This document shows, piece after piece, positions 18,765 to 28,454 of a stretch of DNA of 64,000 nucleotides (the first letter of the stretch is position 1; every line of letters begins with the position of its first letter). The stretch is from CAJQQY01 sp045104975 (GTDB taxonomy: Bacteria; Bacteroidota; Bacteroidia; Chitinophagales; Saprospiraceae). The stretch spans positions 27,091-91,090 of the forward strand of contig JBGCCY010000049.1 in the NCBI GenBank assembly GCA_045104975.1, given 5' to 3'. The notes beneath the pieces were generated by a model. The model made no database searches and was not told the DNA's origin. It saw only the letters and a program-made list of their open reading frames with translations. Position numbers and translations under genes: made by a program.

Positions 18765-19241
18765 GGCTAAAATGAGGGAGTTATATATTCGATTTTATTT
18801 AATTTCAATTATTATAAAATAAGACATAATTAAATTTTACTTATTTGATTTTTTTTACATATTTTTGCCACCCCGAAAGGATAACTCCACGGCTAAAAAA
18901 AACCAAATAAGAATACCCAAAATAATTAAACCTATAGGTTTATCATTTACTTGATAACACTTATGTTGAAAAAATCAAATACGAAAAAAATATATTTTTA
19001 GAAATAGTATTGTTATTTTTTTCTTTCTAATTAATTTTTTTTTCTTTGTATTCCCGCGCAATTAGAGAGCAAGTTTTTATGCAAGGGGACATGAGAAAAC
19101 AGATTTGGCGGAACAAAATGTATTTTACATTTCCTTTCACTCTGCTATTTTACTGATACTTAAATACTAAAAGAGACTCTACACTCACAACTGGTTATAT
19201 TTTTTAATCAGGCTTTGAGCCTATTATCTGAACTGAAAAGA
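18765..19241. other. AT-rich dnaA upstream region, no gene
   Basis: 477 bases without a credible ORF, very AT-rich, holding a 14-base palindrome (18928-18941) and a GGCTTTGAGCC hairpin just before the dnaA ATG (19211-19221). As dnaA often lies at the origin, this is a place to look for oriC, but I found no clear cluster of DnaA boxes (TTATCCACA-like). Confidence 0.3.
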
Positions 19242-20660
19242 ATGGTAAAAGATTGTACTTCAGTATGGGACAACTGTCTTCGTACTATCCGAAAAAATGT
19301 AAACCCACAAAGTTTTAAAACTTGGTTCGAACCAATCAAAGCAGTAAGCCTTGATTCTTCGTCTTTGACGATTCAGGTTCCGAATAAGTTTTTCTACGAA
19401 TGGTTGGAGGAGCATTATGTAACGTTACTCAAGATGACCATCCGACAAGAGTTGGGAGATAAGGGACGTCTTGAATACCAGATTTTGATGTCGAGTAATG
19501 CAAGACAAAATGCACCTCAGCATCAGATGGCTAATAAAGCCGAAACAAACGGGCCTGGTTCCGTTGATACAGGGAATATCAAAAATCCATTTGTCATTCC
19601 GGGAATTAAGAAAATGAAAATTGACTCGCAGGTCAATCCAAATTACCTATTCACTAACTTCATCGAAGGAGACTGTAATCGTCTAGCTCGATCCGCTGGA
19701 ATTGCTATTGCAAAGAAACCTGGTGGAACAGCTTTTAATCCTTTAGTGATCTTTGGCGATGTTGGGTTGGGAAAAACTCACTTGGCTCAAGCCATAGGAA
19801 ATGAGGTTTTGGAAAAAATGCCTGAGAAGAGAGTACTATATGTACCTTCTGATAAATTTACGAATCAAATTATCCAATCCATTAAAAACAACGCAGTCAA
19901 TGACTTCGTGAATTTTTATCAATTGGTAGATGTATTGATCGTAGATGATATTCAATTTTTGGAAAACAAAAAGAAGACACAAGAAATCTTTTTCCACATT
20001 TTCAATCAATTGCACCAAAACGGAAAGCAAATCATTTTGACTTCTGACCGACCGCCAAAAGATTTGAATGGTATGGAAGACCGCTTGATCTCTAGATTTA
20101 AGTGGGGACTTTCTGCTGATTTGGCAGCACCTGATTTGGAAACTCGTATGGCGATTTTGGAAGCCAAAATGAACAAAGAAGGAGTTGACCTTCCACAGAA
20201 TGTAACGGAGTTTATTTGTTATAATATCAAAAATAACATCCGTGAATTAGAAGGTGTATTGATTTCATTAGTTGCTCAGTCTTCTTTAAACAGAAGAGAG
20301 ATTGATGTTGATTTAGCGAAAGAAGTGATTAAAAACTTCGTATCGCAAATGTCAAAAGAAATCACAGTTGATTTTATCCAAAATTTAGTGGCAGATCACT
20401 TTAGTGTTCCTGTGGCAAAATTGGCGGGTAAAACCAGAAAACGTTCTATCGTTATTGCTCGACAATTGAGTATGTACTTAGCGAAAAATTTGACCAACAA
20501 ATCGTTGAAAGCGATTGGGGAGAATTTTGGAGGACGAGATCACAGTACTGTTATTTATTCATGTAAAGCAGTTCAAGATTTGTTGGATACCGACATGATC
20601 TTTAAAGATACTGTAGCTGATTTGGAGAAAAAAATCAGATTGAGTTTGAATGAAAAATAA
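19242..20660 (+). CDS. dnaA: Chromosomal replication initiator DnaA
   Basis: I start at the ATG at 19242 (MVKDCTSVWDNC), which fits the usual N-terminus; a TTG at 19215 would add nine residues but sits in a small hairpin. At 472 residues, domain I (helicase loading, ~1-80) shows SFKTWFEPI. Domain III has Walker A GDVGLGKTH, Walker B VDVLIVDDIQFL and sensor TSDRPP. Domain IV carries the DnaA-box-binding signature GGRDHSTVIYSC. DnaA binds oriC and opens the duplex. It is flanked by a 5'-nucleotidase gene and a T9SS cargo gene rather than by dnaN or recF, as is common outside the Firmicutes. A terminator follows. Confidence 0.97.
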   Translation: MVKDCTSVWDNCLRTIRKNVNPQSFKTWFEPIKAVSLDSSSLTIQVPNKFFYEWLEEHYVTLLKMTIRQELGDKGRLEYQILMSSNARQNAPQHQMANKAETNGPGSVDTGNIKNPFVIPGIKKMKIDSQVNPNYLFTNFIEGDCNRLARSAGIAIAKKPGGTAFNPLVIFGDVGLGKTHLAQAIGNEVLEKMPEKRVLYVPSDKFTNQIIQSIKNNAVNDFVNFYQLVDVLIVDDIQFLENKKKTQEIFFHIFNQLHQNGKQIILTSDRPPKDLNGMEDRLISRFKWGLSADLAAPDLETRMAILEAKMNKEGVDLPQNVTEFICYNIKNNIRELEGVLISLVAQSSLNRREIDVDLAKEVIKNFVSQMSKEITVDFIQNLVADHFSVPVAKLAGKTRKRSIVIARQLSMYLAKNLTNKSLKAIGENFGGRDHSTVIYSCKAVQDLLDTDMIFKDTVADLEKKIRLSLNEK

Positions 20661-20715
20661 ACACAGACACACGCTACACTAGACACTAGAAGAAACACAA
20701 CGAAAATAAGAAATT

Positions 20716-20757
20716 AAAAAGGTGAAATGATCGAAAGATTGTTTCACCTTTTTTAAT
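20716..20757 (+). terminator. Intrinsic terminator of dnaA
   Basis: Arms 20716-20727 and 20742-20753 pair perfectly over about 12 bases, with a T-run at the 3' end. Confidence 0.75.
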
Positions 20758-20808
20758 TGATTATTTTGTACCGTCCTAAAATAGTGATATGCAAAAAGAA
20801 ATATAAAA

Positions 20809-21843
20809 ATGAAAGTAAATTTGATGTTGTTAGTTTTGATAGTAAGTTTATTTAGTTGCTCTAACTGGACTAAAGAAAAAAAGCAAGAAAAACTTGAGAT
20901 AGAAAATGACTCATTGATGATTGTACTTGATTCCATTATGGAAATTCATGTAAAAATCCCAGAGCTAATTGATAGCAGTTTTATAGCTATTGAATGTTTA
21001 GATCAGTTCAGCAAGTTAGCAAGAGAGACTGAAGGGGAAATAAAAGTTGTATCAAGTTCAAAGTTTGTAGCAAAAGAAATAGTTGAGATTATTGAGTCAA
21101 ACTTGTTGAATGGTTCTGATTTGATGATAGTAATAGACAAGACAAGCAGCATGGCTGATGACATAGAGAATATTAAGAAAGGACTCAAGCAAATATTAGG
21201 ACTGCTCAAAAAATATAAAGACATCCGACTTTCGGTTGCTACTTATGGTGATAAAAATATAGATGGAAACCTTTGGTTTGAATTTAAAAATTTTGAATCA
21301 GATTTTTCAAGTACGATGAAGTTCATCAGGGAAATAGAAACTACTGGTGGGGGAGATTTTCCCGAATCGGTTTATGATGGTATTTATGAAGCGTTTGATA
21401 AAGGTTTTTGGAATTCAAATACTAAAAGAATTGTTGTTTTATTAGGTGATGCACCTTCATTAGATTCAACTAAATCAGAACACACTATTGACGAAATAAT
21501 TGAAATATCAACAATCCAAAAGATTAATATGAATTTTTATCCAATAGTACTAAGTTCTCAAGATTTAGGATTTGTAATGGATATCTCAAAAATGCAAAAC
21601 TTGACTTTTATAGAAACTGTTTATCCAAACCCAAGTAGAGGCAAATTTACATTAAAGTTAAATCAACTTGGAAATTTTAAGTTTGAATTATTTAACCAAA
21701 ATGGAATTTTGATAAAAGCAAAGCAACTAACAAGTGATTCTTATTCGGATAATTTATATGATTATCCAAATGGATTATATGTAATAAGGGTTTCAGACGA
21801 AAATAAAAATTATGATACACGAAAAATAATTGTGAATAGATAA
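20809..21843 (+). CDS. vWA-domain protein with lipoprotein signal and type A T9SS tail
   Basis: 344 residues. The N-terminus MKVNLMLLVLIVSLFSCSN is a lipoprotein signal (Cys17). A von Willebrand A domain spans about residues 100-250, beginning LMIVIDKTSSMADD, a MIDAS-like DxTxS variant of DxSxS. It has the GGGDFPESVYDG segment typical of bacterial vWA proteins and RIVVLLGDAPS. The C-terminal ~80 residues (YPNPSRGKFTLKLN ... YPNGLYVIRV) are a type A sorting domain. Lipidation and T9SS sorting are not usually both expected on one protein, so one signal may be non-functional. Possible role: surface protein binding a ligand through a metal-dependent adhesion site. Confidence 0.82.
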   Translation: MKVNLMLLVLIVSLFSCSNWTKEKKQEKLEIENDSLMIVLDSIMEIHVKIPELIDSSFIAIECLDQFSKLARETEGEIKVVSSSKFVAKEIVEIIESNLLNGSDLMIVIDKTSSMADDIENIKKGLKQILGLLKKYKDIRLSVATYGDKNIDGNLWFEFKNFESDFSSTMKFIREIETTGGGDFPESVYDGIYEAFDKGFWNSNTKRIVVLLGDAPSLDSTKSEHTIDEIIEISTIQKINMNFYPIVLSSQDLGFVMDISKMQNLTFIETVYPNPSRGKFTLKLNQLGNFKFELFNQNGILIKAKQLTSDSYSDNLYDYPNGLYVIRVSDENKNYDTRKIIVNR

Positions 21844-21866
21844 CTTTAAGATAGGATAACGCATCA

Positions 21867-21901
21867 AAAAAGGGCAATTAACCCAACGTCAATTGCCCTC
21901 T
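21867..21901. terminator. Terminator between convergent genes
   Basis: Stem 21871-21879 with 21891-21899 (AGGGCAATT/AATTGCCCT), with a T-run on the minus-strand side. It serves mainly the gene ending at 21924 (-). Confidence 0.7.
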
Positions 21902-21923
21902 TCCTTATTTTATAAAGATAAAA

Positions 21924-22496
21924 TTAAGCTCTATTCAAAGCCAACGTTGGGTACATATTTTTCGCTAATTCAAATCCTCCAAACAAAATTCCAACATAAA
22001 CTAAATCACCCGCCAAAGTATTCCAGAATAATGGTAATCCAGCAGCAATTGCAGTTGTCAAACCACCGAAATTATCAGCGTACATATTAAATGGATCATA
22101 AAACCAAGCACCAAAGTTAGTAACCAAGAAGAAAATCATTGATCCTAAAAGACTTGCTCCAATCACATTTTTCACATTTACTTTTTTCAAAAGATTCGAT
22201 CCCATCAAAACGATTAAACCAAAAGCCAACATGTTAAACATACCAAATGCCGTAAACCAAGTAAATCCCTCAGGACTTGCATAAACAACATTATTCAAAA
22301 CTAAGTCACTTACCCATAATGCTAAAAATGGAATCAAATATGCCCAGTATTTTTTTGCAAAATGTGCCGCACCAAAAAGAGCCATTCCTCCAATCGGAGT
22401 GAAGTTCGGTGGATGAGGCATAAATCGTGTTGCAGCAGCAGCTACAATCATTAAAACGATAATTCCAAATCGTGGGTTGAATTTACTATTCTCCAT
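21924..22496 (-). CDS. DUF6580-like integral membrane protein
   Basis: 190 residues with about five membrane segments. The N-terminal RFMPHPPNFTPIGGMALFGAA is the hallmark of a family of small bacterial membrane proteins (DUF6580 by memory), suggested to resemble ECF-type substrate-binding transporters. Further marks are ALWVSDLVLNN, FGAWFYDP and GLPLFWNTLAGDLVY. The substrate is unknown. Its promoter (22537-22568) is one of the best consensus matches in the window. Confidence 0.75.
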   Translation of the reverse strand: MENSKFNPRFGIIVLMIVAAAATRFMPHPPNFTPIGGMALFGAAHFAKKYWAYLIPFLALWVSDLVLNNVVYASPEGFTWFTAFGMFNMLAFGLIVLMGSNLLKKVNVKNVIGASLLGSMIFFLVTNFGAWFYDPFNMYADNFGGLTTAIAAGLPLFWNTLAGDLVYVGILFGGFELAKNMYPTLALNRA

Positions 22497-22536
22497 TATA
22501 TATTATTTTTTCTTTTAAGTTGTTTTAAATGTAGCG

Positions 22537-22568
22537 CAAAAATAAATTAAAAAAGTATCAATTTCAAA
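22537..22568 (-). promoter_or_regulatory. Bacteroidota-type promoter
   Basis: On the minus strand: TTTG (22568-22565), 20 bases, TATTTTTG (22544-22537). It lies about 40 bases before the ATG at 22496. Confidence 0.65.
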
Positions 22569-22649
22569 GAAACTGAAAATCATCTTTTTTATGACGATGA
22601 AGTTTTGAAATTGATACTTTTTTTAAAATTATATTTTCCTCAAGAGAAC

Positions 22650-24518
22650 TTACAATAAAAGGAGTTTTCCAGAATGGATTTGGGAATTACCTTTAATTTT
22701 ATAAAAATAAATTCCGTTGTTGGGGAAGTTCGCTTTTAGAATTTCTATTTGATTTTCACCCGCTAGCATATTTTTTTGTTGGGAAAAAACTAAACGTCCA
22801 TTCGTATCGAAAATCTCTAATTCAACTTGTCCTGCATTTTCCAAAGAAAAATTAAAAATAGTTCTCTCTGCAAATGGATTTGGAGCAAAAGAAAAATCAT
22901 CTTGGATGTTTTCATTTTCAAAACTTAATTCTGTATTCCAAAATTCTATCTCGTTTTCATTCTCTACATAAATTTCAGTAACTAATTTTTTAGAATTGAT
23001 AGTTATAAAATCACTTAACTGGCCATTCTTTTTTGCCGTAAAAGTAATTTCGAAAAAATCATTTTGAGATTCTAAATTTTGGGCAACAGCAGTATTCCAA
23101 CTACATAAAATAAAACCATCATCAGTATGATTTTTCCCAAAATTATCCTCATTTAATTCAATAGAATTATTGCCTTCAATACTTTGAAATGCTAAAGCTG
23201 TTGGATCAAAATCAATAGTGAATTGTCCACCAATTATTTTATCAAAATTATTAGCAAACGTAGTGATAGTAACGGTTTCGCCAGTTTTAAAGATTTGATC
23301 TTGAGTAGAAAGGTTTAAGGTGCCATCGAAAATCCGAGTATCAGTTTGGTTGTTTTGGATGCCATTTGGATTGGCTGTATCGTTGACATCTCCAAGTTTG
23401 ATGCCGATGAACTTATCGTTATATTCAATAGTATCAATTAATATAAATTCAGGTTGAAAAACCCAAGATTCACCACTTGGAAATTCATCAGAACTTTGTA
23501 AAATCATTTTCCGAGTGAGCACGATATCTAAGGTGGTAATTGTTCCACTTTTATTTACGTCAGCAGCAATTTTGCTATATTCATTATCAAATAAATCTAT
23601 CACCAAAATATGTTTTCTCATCAAGACTATATCAAAAGTTGTCACCCCATTTAATGGGTTAGTGTGATGAAAAGGTCTTAAGGTATCTCCATGTGGAGAG
23701 TGGAAACCTAGTAAGCAAGAAGATGGGATGCTTGAAAATGTTGAAACGTGAGTGGTATCAATCAAATAATTTGTTTGACTTATTTGCTCATAAGACATCG
23801 TTTCAGCTAAAGTTGAAAGTGGAATAGGAAAAACATCAATAAAAACGCCACAAATAAAATAATCGTAATTATTTATTTGAATAGGTTGAATACAAGAATC
23901 CTGGTTATTCGATTTATCCGTTGCAAAAATGGGAATATCTAAATATCCACAAGTACTAAATATTTGGTTACAATCAATTATCATCAAAGTATCTAATGGA
24001 TTTTCGGAAAAAGAAAGCTGGATATTTTCTGAACTGGAACAACTATCCAAAGGATTAAGATAATAAAAAATAGAGGCACTTAAATAATAGTCTCCATATT
24101 CTGATGGGTAAATTATTAAACTATTGCTGTCAGGATAAATCTGAGGAGCTATTGTATCTTTTACCAAAAATTGAAACTCACAATTCTCCTCCCCACCACA
24201 AAAATCAAAAGCTGTAAATTTCACTCGATGACTTCCTATCGGAAAATCTGCCGTAAAACTCGCAGCCGATCCCAAAGAATCAATCACCCCATCATCATTC
24301 CAATCAATAGAAAAATTATACTCCACAATACTACTTGTCGAACAATCGGTAGTCGCTGAAATAGAAAAAAAATGATCTATTGCGACGCACTCATTGGCTG
24401 GAAGGTAGAGTGAATCGCTTTGGCAAGTCGAAGTTATTTGTAAGCCAGTTTGAGCTTGTAAATGTATTAGCGGTAGCGTTGTAAAAAGAGCAAATAATAG
24501 GAGGGTAAGTTTGTTCAT
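22650..24518 (-). CDS. T9SS cargo protein with dockerin-like and cohesin-like modules (tandem paralogue 3)
   Basis: 622 residues with a signal peptide (MNKLTLLLFALFTTLPLIHLQAQ). Residues ~25-125 form a Cys-containing beta domain with an FSIDWNDDGVIDSLG calcium-type loop. A diverged central part (~125-290) follows. Next is a dockerin-like pair, NGVTTFDIVLMRKHIL and DVNKSGTITTLDIVLTRKMIL (bound to Ca in true dockerins), and then a cohesin-like beta domain (GGQFTIDFDPTALAFQSIEG ... ILCSWNT). The type A sorting tail (FAPNPFAERTIFNFS) is last. Dockerin and cohesin types on the same chain suggest intra- or intermolecular surface assembly, but the same layout is frequent in Bacteroidota and cellulose binding is not implied. 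It is the last of three tandem copies. Confidence 0.85.
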   Translation of the reverse strand: MNKLTLLLFALFTTLPLIHLQAQTGLQITSTCQSDSLYLPANECVAIDHFFSISATTDCSTSSIVEYNFSIDWNDDGVIDSLGSAASFTADFPIGSHRVKFTAFDFCGGEENCEFQFLVKDTIAPQIYPDSNSLIIYPSEYGDYYLSASIFYYLNPLDSCSSSENIQLSFSENPLDTLMIIDCNQIFSTCGYLDIPIFATDKSNNQDSCIQPIQINNYDYFICGVFIDVFPIPLSTLAETMSYEQISQTNYLIDTTHVSTFSSIPSSCLLGFHSPHGDTLRPFHHTNPLNGVTTFDIVLMRKHILVIDLFDNEYSKIAADVNKSGTITTLDIVLTRKMILQSSDEFPSGESWVFQPEFILIDTIEYNDKFIGIKLGDVNDTANPNGIQNNQTDTRIFDGTLNLSTQDQIFKTGETVTITTFANNFDKIIGGQFTIDFDPTALAFQSIEGNNSIELNEDNFGKNHTDDGFILCSWNTAVAQNLESQNDFFEITFTAKKNGQLSDFITINSKKLVTEIYVENENEIEFWNTELSFENENIQDDFSFAPNPFAERTIFNFSLENAGQVELEIFDTNGRLVFSQQKNMLAGENQIEILKANFPNNGIYFYKIKGNSQIHSGKLLLL

Positions 24519-24545
24519 GGTTTTTTAGATTTGGTTAAATGTGAA

Positions 24546-26420
24546 TTATTGAGAGATTATTTTTCCCGTATTTACATTGTTATTTGTTTTGATTTTATAA
24601 AAATAAATTCCGTTGATGGGCAAGTTCGCTTTTAAAATCTCTATTTGATTTTCACCTGCTAGCATATTTTTTTGTTGGGAAAAAACTAAACGTCCGTTCG
24701 TATCGAAAATTTCTAATTCAACATTTTCTGCATTTTCCAAAGAAAAATTAAAAGTGGTTTTCTCAGAAAATGGATTTGGTAAAATTGTAAATGTATTACT
24801 TATAGCGTTATGTGTTTCATTTTTAAAACTTAACGCTGCATTCCAAAACTCTATTCCATTCCTATTTTCAACATAAACTTCTGCATTTATTTTCTTAGAA
24901 TTGATGGTCAAATAATTACTTAATCTTCCATCTTTTTTTGCCGTAAATGTAATGTTGTAAAATACGTCTTCCACGTTTAAATTTTGCGGAGCGGAAGTAT
25001 TCCAACTGCATAAAATAAGACCATCATCAGTATGATTTTTCCCAAAATTTTCCTCATTTAATTCAACAGAATTATTGCCTTCAATACTTTGAAATGCTAA
25101 AGCTATTGGATCAAAATCAATCGTAAATTGACCACCAATTATTTTATCGAAATTATTAGCAAATGTAGTGATAGTAATGGTTTCGCCAGTTTTGAAAACT
25201 TGATCTTGGGTAGATAGATTTAAGGTGCCATCGAAAGTTCGAGTATCAGTTTGGTTGTTTTGGAACTCATTTGGATTGGCAGATCCGTTGACATCACCGA
25301 GCTTGATGCCGACAAATTCATAACTCTCTTCATATTCATCTATGACAACAAATGGTGGATCATAAACCCATGATTTTCCATCGGGGAATTCATCAGAAAC
25401 GTAAAGAATTACACTCCGAATGATTGCCAAATCTAAAGCTGTAATCGTTCCTGAAAAATTTACATCTGCAGCGATAGATTGATAAGGGGAATAAAATAAA
25501 TCTATACCTAGAATATGTTTAGAAATTAATACTAAATCAAAAGTGGTCACTCCATTGAGTGGATAGTCATCGCCTTCGTGCTCTGCAAAGATGGTATCAC
25601 CTTCCAAAGGGTAAGATCCATTGCAGGGAAATGAATTGGGAAATACATTCGAATAATAAAAGTTATTTAGTTTAACAATGGAATTTTCCAATGGCGTGCC
25701 ATTCCATAAGTTAAAATAAACATTAGTTAAAAGTAAGATTGGAGATAATATGCAACCTCCATTTGGATCAAGAATGTTAGCTTCAACATTAATAGAATCT
25801 TTATTCCCAGATTCATCTTCAGCCCAAATAGTTAATGGAAATATTCCATCACAAGGTATATCGGAACACGAAATGTAAAGGGAAGGAACATAAGTATTGA
25901 GGTAAGATGAAAATGAAAAGGTCAAATTTTCAGAACTCGTACAATTATCAAAAGTTGTGGAAGAAATATAATGCTCTGGGAAAAGTTCTATTTGCCCACT
26001 TGACGGCAATATAAAAGTAATAACAGTATCAATTATTTCAATCACCGGCGCCACACAATCCATCACTTCAAAAACAAACTCACAATTCTCCTCCCCACCA
26101 CAAAAATCAAAAGCCGTAAATTTCACTCGATGACTTCCTATTGGAAAATCTGCCTTAAAACTCGCAGCCGATCCCAAAGAATCAATCACACCATCATCAT
26201 TCCAATCAATAAAAAAATTATATTCCACAATATTACTTGTTGAACAATCGGTAGTCGCTGAAATAGAAAAAAATTGATCTATTGATACACACTCATTGGC
26301 TGGAAGGCAGAGTGAATCGCTTTGGCAAGTTGAAGTTATTTGCAAGCCAGTTTGAGCTTGTAAATGGAGTAGTGGTAGCATTATAAAAAATGCTAAAAAA
26401 AGGAGGGTAAATTTGTTCAT
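24546..26420 (-). CDS. T9SS cargo protein with dockerin-like and cohesin-like modules (tandem paralogue 2)
   Basis: 624 residues, signal peptide MNKFTLLFLAFFIMLPLLHLQ. The order of modules equals that of the copy downstream: N-terminal beta domain with FFIDWNDDGVIDSLG, HYR-like domain, dockerin-like segment (NGVTTFDLVLISKHIL, DVNFSGTITALDLAIIRSVIL), cohesin-like domain (GGQFTIDFDPIALAFQS) and type A sorting tail (ILPNPFSEKTTFNFS). The central ~150 residues differ from both neighbours and are probably where specificity lies. It is 27 bases upstream of the downstream copy, so the two are very likely cotranscribed. Confidence 0.85.
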   Translation of the reverse strand: MNKFTLLFLAFFIMLPLLHLQAQTGLQITSTCQSDSLCLPANECVSIDQFFSISATTDCSTSNIVEYNFFIDWNDDGVIDSLGSAASFKADFPIGSHRVKFTAFDFCGGEENCEFVFEVMDCVAPVIEIIDTVITFILPSSGQIELFPEHYISSTTFDNCTSSENLTFSFSSYLNTYVPSLYISCSDIPCDGIFPLTIWAEDESGNKDSINVEANILDPNGGCILSPILLLTNVYFNLWNGTPLENSIVKLNNFYYSNVFPNSFPCNGSYPLEGDTIFAEHEGDDYPLNGVTTFDLVLISKHILGIDLFYSPYQSIAADVNFSGTITALDLAIIRSVILYVSDEFPDGKSWVYDPPFVVIDEYEESYEFVGIKLGDVNGSANPNEFQNNQTDTRTFDGTLNLSTQDQVFKTGETITITTFANNFDKIIGGQFTIDFDPIALAFQSIEGNNSVELNEENFGKNHTDDGLILCSWNTSAPQNLNVEDVFYNITFTAKKDGRLSNYLTINSKKINAEVYVENRNGIEFWNAALSFKNETHNAISNTFTILPNPFSEKTTFNFSLENAENVELEIFDTNGRLVFSQQKNMLAGENQIEILKANLPINGIYFYKIKTNNNVNTGKIISQ

Positions 26421-26478
26421 GGTTTTTTAGATTTTATTCAAGGTGGATTTTATAATAAACCCACCTTGAACAGGTTAA

Positions 26479-28314
26479 TTATTGAGAGATTATTTTTCCC
26501 GTATTTACATTGTTATCAGTTTTGATTTTATAAAAATAAATTCCGTTGGATAGCAAGTTCGCTTTTAGAATTTCAATTTGATTTTCTCCTGCTGGCATAT
26601 TTTTTTGTTGGGAAAAAACTAAACGTCCGTTCGTATCGAAAATTTCCAATTCAACATTTCCTAGATTTTCTAAAGAAAAATTAAAAATGGTTTTCTCTGA
26701 AAAAGGATTTGGTGAAATTGTAAATGTATTGTTAAACTGTTTATTTTCAAAACTCAATTCTGCATTCCAAAACTCCATATTAGTTCCATCTTCAACATAA
26801 ATTTCTGCATTTATTTTCTTAGAATTGATGGTCAAATAATCACTTAACCTGCCATCTTTTTTTGCCGTAAATGTAATGTTAAAAAATGTGTCTTCCACGT
26901 TTAAATTTTGCGAAGCGGAAGTATTCCAACTACATAAAATAAAACCATCATCAGCCAAATTTTTCCCAAAATTCTCCTCGTTTAATTCAATCGAATTATT
27001 TCCTTCAATACTTTGAAATTCTAGCGCAGTTGCATTAAATTCAATGGTGAATTGACCACCAATTATTTTTTCATAATTATGTGCAAACGTAGTAATAGTA
27101 TAGGTTTTGCCAACTTTTATAAGTTGATTTTTTGTAGTTAAATTTAATGTTTCAAGCGTTCGAGTATCAATTACTGGAGCTTGAAAACAATTAGGCATAG
27201 AGGCAGTTCCATTGACATCACCAATTTTAACACCGAGGAATTCAAAGTCCGGCATCACTCCATCATAAACAAAAGAACTAGGTGAAAAAGCCCATGAACT
27301 CCCATTGGGGAATTGCGTTATATTTTGAAGAATCAAAGCTCTCAATATTATTATATCAAGTGTGGTGATGGCTCCATTTTGATTAGCATCAGCAGCCAAT
27401 AGTTGCCAAGGTTGATCGAATTGTTGAAGATTAAGAACATGTTTGGAAATGAGTACTAAGTCATAAGTGGTCACGCCATTGAGATAGTTGTTATTCTTGA
27501 ATGGGGTTACTTGATCTCCAATATTAAGAGTGGAAATAAGGAAAGACCCAGGGAGGGAATTAGGAGAACCGTTAATACTATATTCCATGTCTTCAATATC
27601 ACAATCTTGAGGATCAATGGTGTAAACTAATCCAGTTGTTATGGTTCCTCCTGTCGAGTCGCAAGCTCCACTCGGATCTTGAACGTTTACAAATGTAGAA
27701 CAGAAATCAGCGTTGCCAGCTGCATCTGTAACATACAAGGTAATCGGATACAGTCCATCTGCAGGAAGAATATCACAATCAATGGTGATAGATGTATTAT
27801 TGATGTCTGGTGAAAATGACAAATGTAAATCAGCAAGTGCAGTACAGTTATCAGAACTCATTCCAGATTCAAAATCAGCTGCATTGATGGTAACATCACC
27901 TGATGCAGGCATAACGGTAGTCGCAATTCCAAAAATACAAACAGGAATAGGAAGCGTACAATCTTTGATTTCAAAAAGATAATCACATGTTTCACTTGTA
28001 TTGCATTCGTCTGAAATGGTGAAGGTAATTCGATGTGTTCCTTGGGGAAAGTCTTGACTAGCTGTAGCTAAGTCATCAGAAAGATCATTGGAACCATCAT
28101 CAAATAAATCAATCTGATAAGTAAAAGTTAGATCGCTACTTGTCGAACAATCAGTTGTTGCAGCTACCGTTAATTCTGCAAACATATTACCACAATCATT
28201 TGAAGTATTGCAGATTGTTGCATTGTCGCAAGAAGATGAAATGGTAATGTTACTTTGTGCAGAAAGGGATAAACAAAATACCCCAACCAAGAGGAAGGTA
28301 AATAATTTTTTCAT
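26479..28314 (-). CDS. T9SS cargo protein with dockerin-like and cohesin-like modules (tandem paralogue 1)
   Basis: 611 residues, signal peptide MKKLFTFLLVGVFCLSLSAQ. This copy heads the triplet. Its N-terminal Cys-rich beta domain has the same frame (TTDCSTSSDLTFTYQIDLFD) but is the most diverged. It continues with an HYR-like domain, a dockerin-like pair (NGVTTYDLVLISKHVL, DANQNGAITTLDIIILRALIL), a cohesin-like domain (GGQFTIEFNATALEFQSIEG) and a type A sorting tail (ISPNPFSEKTIFNFS). The 58-base gap to the next copy has no clear terminator. A TATATTTG element on the minus strand (28462-28455) may drive the operon. Confidence 0.85.
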   Translation of the reverse strand: MKKLFTFLLVGVFCLSLSAQSNITISSSCDNATICNTSNDCGNMFAELTVAATTDCSTSSDLTFTYQIDLFDDGSNDLSDDLATASQDFPQGTHRITFTISDECNTSETCDYLFEIKDCTLPIPVCIFGIATTVMPASGDVTINAADFESGMSSDNCTALADLHLSFSPDINNTSITIDCDILPADGLYPITLYVTDAAGNADFCSTFVNVQDPSGACDSTGGTITTGLVYTIDPQDCDIEDMEYSINGSPNSLPGSFLISTLNIGDQVTPFKNNNYLNGVTTYDLVLISKHVLNLQQFDQPWQLLAADANQNGAITTLDIIILRALILQNITQFPNGSSWAFSPSSFVYDGVMPDFEFLGVKIGDVNGTASMPNCFQAPVIDTRTLETLNLTTKNQLIKVGKTYTITTFAHNYEKIIGGQFTIEFNATALEFQSIEGNNSIELNEENFGKNLADDGFILCSWNTSASQNLNVEDTFFNITFTAKKDGRLSDYLTINSKKINAEIYVEDGTNMEFWNAELSFENKQFNNTFTISPNPFSEKTIFNFSLENLGNVELEIFDTNGRLVFSQQKNMPAGENQIEILKANLLSNGIYFYKIKTDNNVNTGKIISQ

Positions 28315-28454
28315 GGGAACGCTTTTAATAAAATGTGTAAAAGTGACATGTTTTAAGAAATATTAAAACGGTTCAGGAGTGAAAATGAAATATTTTATCT
28401 AGGGAAAAACGATTGTTGGGAGGGAATAAATATTTTTTATATGTTGTTACCTTT

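Larger units (their letters stand above)
22650..28314 (-). repeat. Tandem triplication of T9SS cargo genes with conserved ends
   Basis: The 3' thirds of the three genes (about 22686-23330, 24585-25260 and 26519-27170) are strongly similar in DNA, clearly above 80% by eye over long stretches. The 5' ~340 bases of the first two (about 24160-24500 and 26060-26402) are nearly identical. The centres have diverged. The pattern suggests duplication followed by gene conversion at the ends or replacement of the middle. Confidence 0.8.

Noticed and set aside
18844..18867. TTTG and TATTTTTG before dnaA as a promoter
   Set aside because: The spacer is only 12 bases, against about 19-21 in the consensus, and it lies far from the start codon.
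18765..19241. oriC beside dnaA
   Set aside because: AT-rich, but I found no group of DnaA boxes; kept only as a place to look.
19215..19241. TTG start of dnaA
   Set aside because: The ATG at 19242 fits the known N-terminus, and the TTG is in the loop of a small hairpin.
22650..28314. Cellulosome genes
   Set aside because: The dockerin/cohesin-like modules lie on the same chains without glycoside hydrolases or a scaffoldin.
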